A DNA stretch of 64,000 nt from Pseudoprimorskyibacter insulae (lineage in GTDB: Bacteria; Pseudomonadota; Alphaproteobacteria; Rhodobacterales; Rhodobacteraceae). The stretch covers positions 1,036,943-1,100,942 of the forward strand of contig NZ_OMOJ01000001.1 of the NCBI RefSeq assembly GCF_900302505.1, in the 5' to 3' direction. Below are positions 61,102 to 64,000 of this stretch, in pieces; position 1 is the stretch's first letter; the number at the start of each line of letters is the position of its first letter. Below the pieces are notes generated by a model. That model did no database searches. It was not told the origin of the DNA and saw nothing but the letters and a program-made list of their open reading frames with translations. Both the position numbers and the translations under genes were made by a program.

Positions 61102-62829
61102 TTAGTGATCGACTGCGGCCCCGGCACCACGCGGAACGCGGATCATTTCAACCAGGTCCTGAATCTCGGCCGGCGGCTCTTCCGACGACTTCGAGACAAA
61201 GTAGGCCACGGCGAAGTTGATCAGAGCACCGATCGAACCGAACGAGGTCGATTTGATCGACAGCAGCAGCGGGTCAGCATCGGTGAAGCTGTTGGTGCCC
61301 GGCACGAAGAACCAGCCCTTGTGCAGGAAGATATAGACCAGCGTCACACCCAGACCGGCCAGCATGCCAGCCACAGCGCCCTTGTTGTTGATGCGCTTCG
61401 AGAAGATGCCCATCATCAGCGCCGGGAAGATCGACGATGCCGCAAGTCCGAAGGCCAGCGCCACGGTTTGCGCGGCAAATCCGGGTGGGTTCAGACCCAG
61501 CCACGTTGCCACCGCAATCGCCACACCCATTGCAATACGGGCAGACAGAAGTTCGCCTTTTTCCGAAATGCTTGGGTTGATCTGCGATTTGATCAAGTCG
61601 TGCGATACTGCAGACGAGATTGCCATAAGCAGACCAGCCGCCGTCGACAGAGCAGCCGCAAGACCGCCAGCCGCGACCAGGGCGATCACCCAGCTGGGAA
61701 GCTGTGCGATTTCCGGGTTGGCCAGGGTGATGATGTCGCGGTTCACGTCGAATTCGTTCTTATCGCCGTCAGCCACATAGTCGATCAGGCCGTCGCCGTT
61801 CTTGTCTTCGAACTTCAGCAGACCGGTCTGTTCCCAGTTCTTCACCCAGTCCGGACGCGCTTCGTACGCCAGCGGAGCCGAGGTGGTGCCGTTCGGGTAG
61901 ACAGTGTCGATCAGGTTCAGACGGGCCATTGCGCCCACAGCCGGAGCCGTCAGGTACAGCAGCGCGATGAAGACCAGCGCCCAACCAGCCGAGGAACGGG
62001 CGTCCGACACCTTGGGAACGGTGAAGAAGCGCACGATCACGTGGGGCAGGCCGGCAGTACCGATCATCAGCGACACGGTGAACAGGAACATGTTCAGGGT
62101 CGTGTCTTTCTGTTTGGTGTACTCGGCAAAGCCCAGATCGTTCAGCAGACCGTTCAGGGTGGTCAGCAGCGGCTCGCCGGTCGACTTGGCGTCTGCGAAC
62201 AGACCAAGCGGCGGCAGCGGGTTGCCGGTCAGTTGCAGCGAAATGAAGATCGCCGGGATGGTGTAGGCGATGATCAGAACGACATACTGAGCAACCTGCG
62301 TATAGGTGATGCCCTTCATGCCGCCCAGAACGGCGTACATGAACACGATGGCCGCGCCGATGAACAGGCCGGTCGACACTTCCACTTCGAGGAAGCGCGA
62401 GAAGGCCACGCCCACACCGGTCATCTGACCGATAACATAGGTCAGCGATGCGGTGATCAGGCAGATAACGGCCACGGTACGGGCGGTCTGGCTGTAGAAA
62501 CGGTCGCCGATAAACTCAGGCACGGTGAACTTGCCGAACTTACGCAGGTAAGGCGCAAGCAGCATGGCCAGCAGCACGTAGCCACCGGTCCAGCCCATCA
62601 GATAGGCCGAAGTGTCGTAGCCGCCAAAGGCGATGATACCGGCCATCGAGATGAACGATGCGGCCGACATCCAGTCCGCGCCGGTTGCCATCCCGTTCAG
62701 AACGGGGTGAACGCCGCGGCCGGCTGCGTAGAATTCCGAGGTCGAGCCCGCACGGGCCCAGATTGCGATGCCGATGTAGAGGGCGAAAGTCGCGCCGACC
62801 ACCAGCAGGTTAAGTGTAAACTGATCCAT
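61102..62829 (-). CDS. Sodium:solute symporter, VC_2705 subfamily (ActP-like)
   Basis: A 575-residue SSS-family transporter with about thirteen helices. It is close to ActP and matches the VC_2705 subfamily, which has a long external loop (about 310-370) holding an EF-hand-like sequence DKNGDGLID at 342-350. The DUF4212 small subunit encoded upstream is the hallmark partner. It probably imports acetate or a short monocarboxylate, as acs lies next to it. Confidence 0.92.
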   Translation of the reverse strand: MDQFTLNLLVVGATFALYIGIAIWARAGSTSEFYAAGRGVHPVLNGMATGADWMSAASFISMAGIIAFGGYDTSAYLMGWTGGYVLLAMLLAPYLRKFGKFTVPEFIGDRFYSQTARTVAVICLITASLTYVIGQMTGVGVAFSRFLEVEVSTGLFIGAAIVFMYAVLGGMKGITYTQVAQYVVLIIAYTIPAIFISLQLTGNPLPPLGLFADAKSTGEPLLTTLNGLLNDLGFAEYTKQKDTTLNMFLFTVSLMIGTAGLPHVIVRFFTVPKVSDARSSAGWALVFIALLYLTAPAVGAMARLNLIDTVYPNGTTSAPLAYEARPDWVKNWEQTGLLKFEDKNGDGLIDYVADGDKNEFDVNRDIITLANPEIAQLPSWVIALVAAGGLAAALSTAAGLLMAISSAVSHDLIKSQINPSISEKGELLSARIAMGVAIAVATWLGLNPPGFAAQTVALAFGLAASSIFPALMMGIFSKRINNKGAVAGMLAGLGVTLVYIFLHKGWFFVPGTNSFTDADPLLLSIKSTSFGSIGALINFAVAYFVSKSSEEPPAEIQDLVEMIRVPRGAGAAVDH

Positions 62830-62845
62830 TGGTCTCTCTTTCCGC

Positions 62846-63109
62846 TCAGTCGTCGACGCCGTATTCTTTGTCGAGCTTGTTCATCCGCCAGGCGTAGAAG
62901 AAGATCAGCGCCAGGAAGACGATGATCGACCCTTGCTGGGCAAACCAGAAGCCCAGGTCGGTGCCGCCAACTGCGATGCCGGAAAGGGCCGGGCGCAGCA
63001 GGATGCCGAAGCCGAAAGAAACAACAGCCCAGATCACAAGGCTGATGATGATGATGCGCACGTTTGCGGCCCAATAGGCCTTATCGTCGTGCGAAGATTG
63101 GTCCGCCAT
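62846..63109 (-). CDS. Symporter small subunit (DUF4212)
   Basis: An 87-residue protein with two helices. The AYWAANVRIIIISLVIWAVV start and FWFAQQGSIIVFL in the middle are typical of the small subunit found with VC_2705-type symporters. It is not DUF485 (the YjcH type). It precedes the large subunit by 16 bases. Confidence 0.93.
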   Translation of the reverse strand: MADQSSHDDKAYWAANVRIIIISLVIWAVVSFGFGILLRPALSGIAVGGTDLGFWFAQQGSIIVFLALIFFYAWRMNKLDKEYGVDD

Positions 63110-63171
63110 GGCGGGTCCTCCTCTTCCTCCTGAAAAGCCCCCTTTTTGGGGAGGCGGGGAAAGGCCGCGGC

Positions 63172-63840
63172 TTACGCCGTGGCCTCCGATACAATCGCGC
63201 CAAGCCCGGCGGCGATGTCTTCGATAGCGCCCATTGCGTCGATCCGCTTCAGGGCGCCCTTAGTCGCGTAATAGTCGATCAGCGGCGCGGTCTGGGCGTG
63301 ATAGGCCTCCAGACGGCTGGCCACGGTTTCGGCATTGTCGTCGGCGCGGCGCTTGAACTCGGTCTGGCCGCATTTGTCGCAAACGCCGTCCTGTTCGGGC
63401 TTCTTAAAGCTATCGTGATAGCCTTCGCCGCAGTTGCCGCAGGTGTAGCGGCCCGAAATCCGCGTCACCATCGCCGCGTCATCCACATCAAGGCTGATGG
63501 CGGCGTTGATCTTCTGCCCGCTTTCGCCCAGCAGCGTGTCCAGCGCTTTGGCCTGCACGGTTGTGCGGGGGAAGCCGTCAAGGATCACGCCCTTGGCGGT
63601 GTCCGCGTCGCCCAGACGGTCGCGCAGAATGGCGATCACGATGTCATCGCTGACAAGATCGCCCGCTTCCATCACGGCTTTGGCTTTCTTCCCGGCCTCG
63701 GTGCCTGCGGCCACTGCGGCGCGCAGCAGATCGCCGGTCGACAGTTGCACCAGCCCAAAGCTGTCTTCCAGCATGCGGGCCTGGGTGCCTTTGCCGGCCC
63801 CGGGGGGGCCAAGCAAGATCAGTACGGGGGCTGCGGTCAT
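63172..63840 (-). CDS. adk: Adenylate kinase with four-cysteine LID
   Basis: A 222-residue adenylate kinase: P-loop GPPGAGKGT (11-19), DGFPR and a LID that holds C134, C137, C154 and C157, a structural Zn site. Start 63840 was chosen because GGAGG lies 8 bases before it. The ATGs at 63855 and 63846 either contain or crowd this ribosome site. Confidence 0.95.
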   Translation of the reverse strand: MTAAPVLILLGPPGAGKGTQARMLEDSFGLVQLSTGDLLRAAVAAGTEAGKKAKAVMEAGDLVSDDIVIAILRDRLGDADTAKGVILDGFPRTTVQAKALDTLLGESGQKINAAISLDVDDAAMVTRISGRYTCGNCGEGYHDSFKKPEQDGVCDKCGQTEFKRRADDNAETVASRLEAYHAQTAPLIDYYATKGALKRIDAMGAIEDIAAGLGAIVSEATA

Positions 63841-63867
63841 GGTCATATCCTCCATTAGATCAATCCC

Positions 63868-64000
63868 TTATGCGCGGTTCATTCTGTTATCGATGAGGTC
63901 ATCGACGACGGAAGGGTCTGCGAGGGTGGAGGTGTCTCCGAGAGCGCCGTAGTCGTTTTCGGCGATTTTGCGCAGGATGCGGCGCATGATTTTGCCCGAG
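63868..64000 (-). CDS. acs: Acetyl-CoA synthetase, C-terminal end (runs off the window)
   Basis: The last 43 codons of acetyl-CoA synthetase. It begins with [13 protein letters not shown], the conserved end with the catalytic lysine that is inactivated by acetylation, and ends NRMNRA. Its position upstream of adk and the symporter supports acetate use as the theme of this region. Confidence 0.93.
   Translation of the reverse strand, partial: SGKIMRRILRKIAENDYGALGDTSTLADPSVVDDLIDNRMNRA

Noticed and set aside
61081..62925. Open frame of 614 codons antisense to the symporter
   Set aside because: The same shadow effect. Low-complexity composition and no motif, while the other strand encodes a clear transporter.
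63110..63171. Terminator-like CCCC/GGGG with A-rich loop after adk
   Set aside because: Only four certain base pairs, too short to claim.

Overview
The window looks like chromosomal DNA of a GC-rich alphaproteobacterium, most likely a marine or brackish Rhodobacterales (roseobacter/Rhodobacteraceae) strain. This rests on recognisable proteins and gene orders: a PhnP-like hydrolase, TatD, holB, tmk, D,D-carboxypeptidase and SPOR lipoprotein run; TRAP and Liv transporters beside a BKACE enzyme; ctaD with an FnrL-type box; a DUF1127 protein; and large RTX proteins. It is inference from protein similarity, not from an rRNA gene. No insertion sequence, prophage, CRISPR array or origin was seen.

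Region 1 (1-17.1 kb) is mostly housekeeping. It starts with the 5' part of ilvC and two overlapping Lrp/AsnC genes transcribed away from it. Then come a class V aminotransferase, a UbiH-like monooxygenase, a HAD nucleotidase, a GntR regulator, a membrane glycosyltransferase with a MshEN-like N-terminus, carA, a YqeY protein, a second glycosyltransferase, ctaD, a DUF1127 protein, lipB, a diacylglycerol-kinase-like enzyme, two metallophosphoesterases and tRNA-Leu(GAG).

Region 2 (17.3-36.1 kb) is a long catabolic block, nearly all on the minus strand. It contains an esterase, a gamma-resorcylate-decarboxylase-like amidohydrolase, a creatinase-like M24 protein, a D-2-hydroxyacid dehydrogenase, a complete TRAP transporter, a beta-keto acid cleavage enzyme (BKACE), a complete Liv-type ABC transporter, a 3-hydroxyacyl-CoA-dehydrogenase-like enzyme, an SDR, a cupin and a PF04199 cyclase. 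A divergent IclR regulator sits at its head. The logic is uptake, hydrolysis, oxidation of a hydroxy acid to a keto acid, then acetyl-CoA-dependent cleavage. The substrate cannot be read from the sequence. Two further transporters (MFS, AEC) follow.

Region 3 (36.1-43.3 kb) is the conserved MBL hydrolase-tatD-holB-tmk-dac-SPOR run, a 45-codon ORF, tRNA-Ser(TGA) and a Ca/Na antiporter.

Region 4 (43.8-52.0 kb) holds two large RTX proteins with related C-terminal secretion domains. The second has a helical N-terminus and a pentraxin-like domain, and that domain is cut by an in-frame TAA. No type I secretion genes are present in the window.

Region 5 (52.1-57.2 kb) is an arsenate operon (ArsR-ArsC fusion, GAPDH, ArsJ) behind a 30-bp near-perfect palindrome. 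It runs with short gaps or overlaps into a GlcNAc kinase gene and nagA.

Region 6 (57.2-64.0 kb) is an acetate or carboxylate uptake and signalling module. It has a membrane-anchored PAS/DnaQ-type exonuclease, a small membrane protein, a cNMP/CBS/DUF294 protein, a VC_2705-type sodium symporter with its DUF4212 small subunit, adk, and the C-terminal end of acetyl-CoA synthetase.
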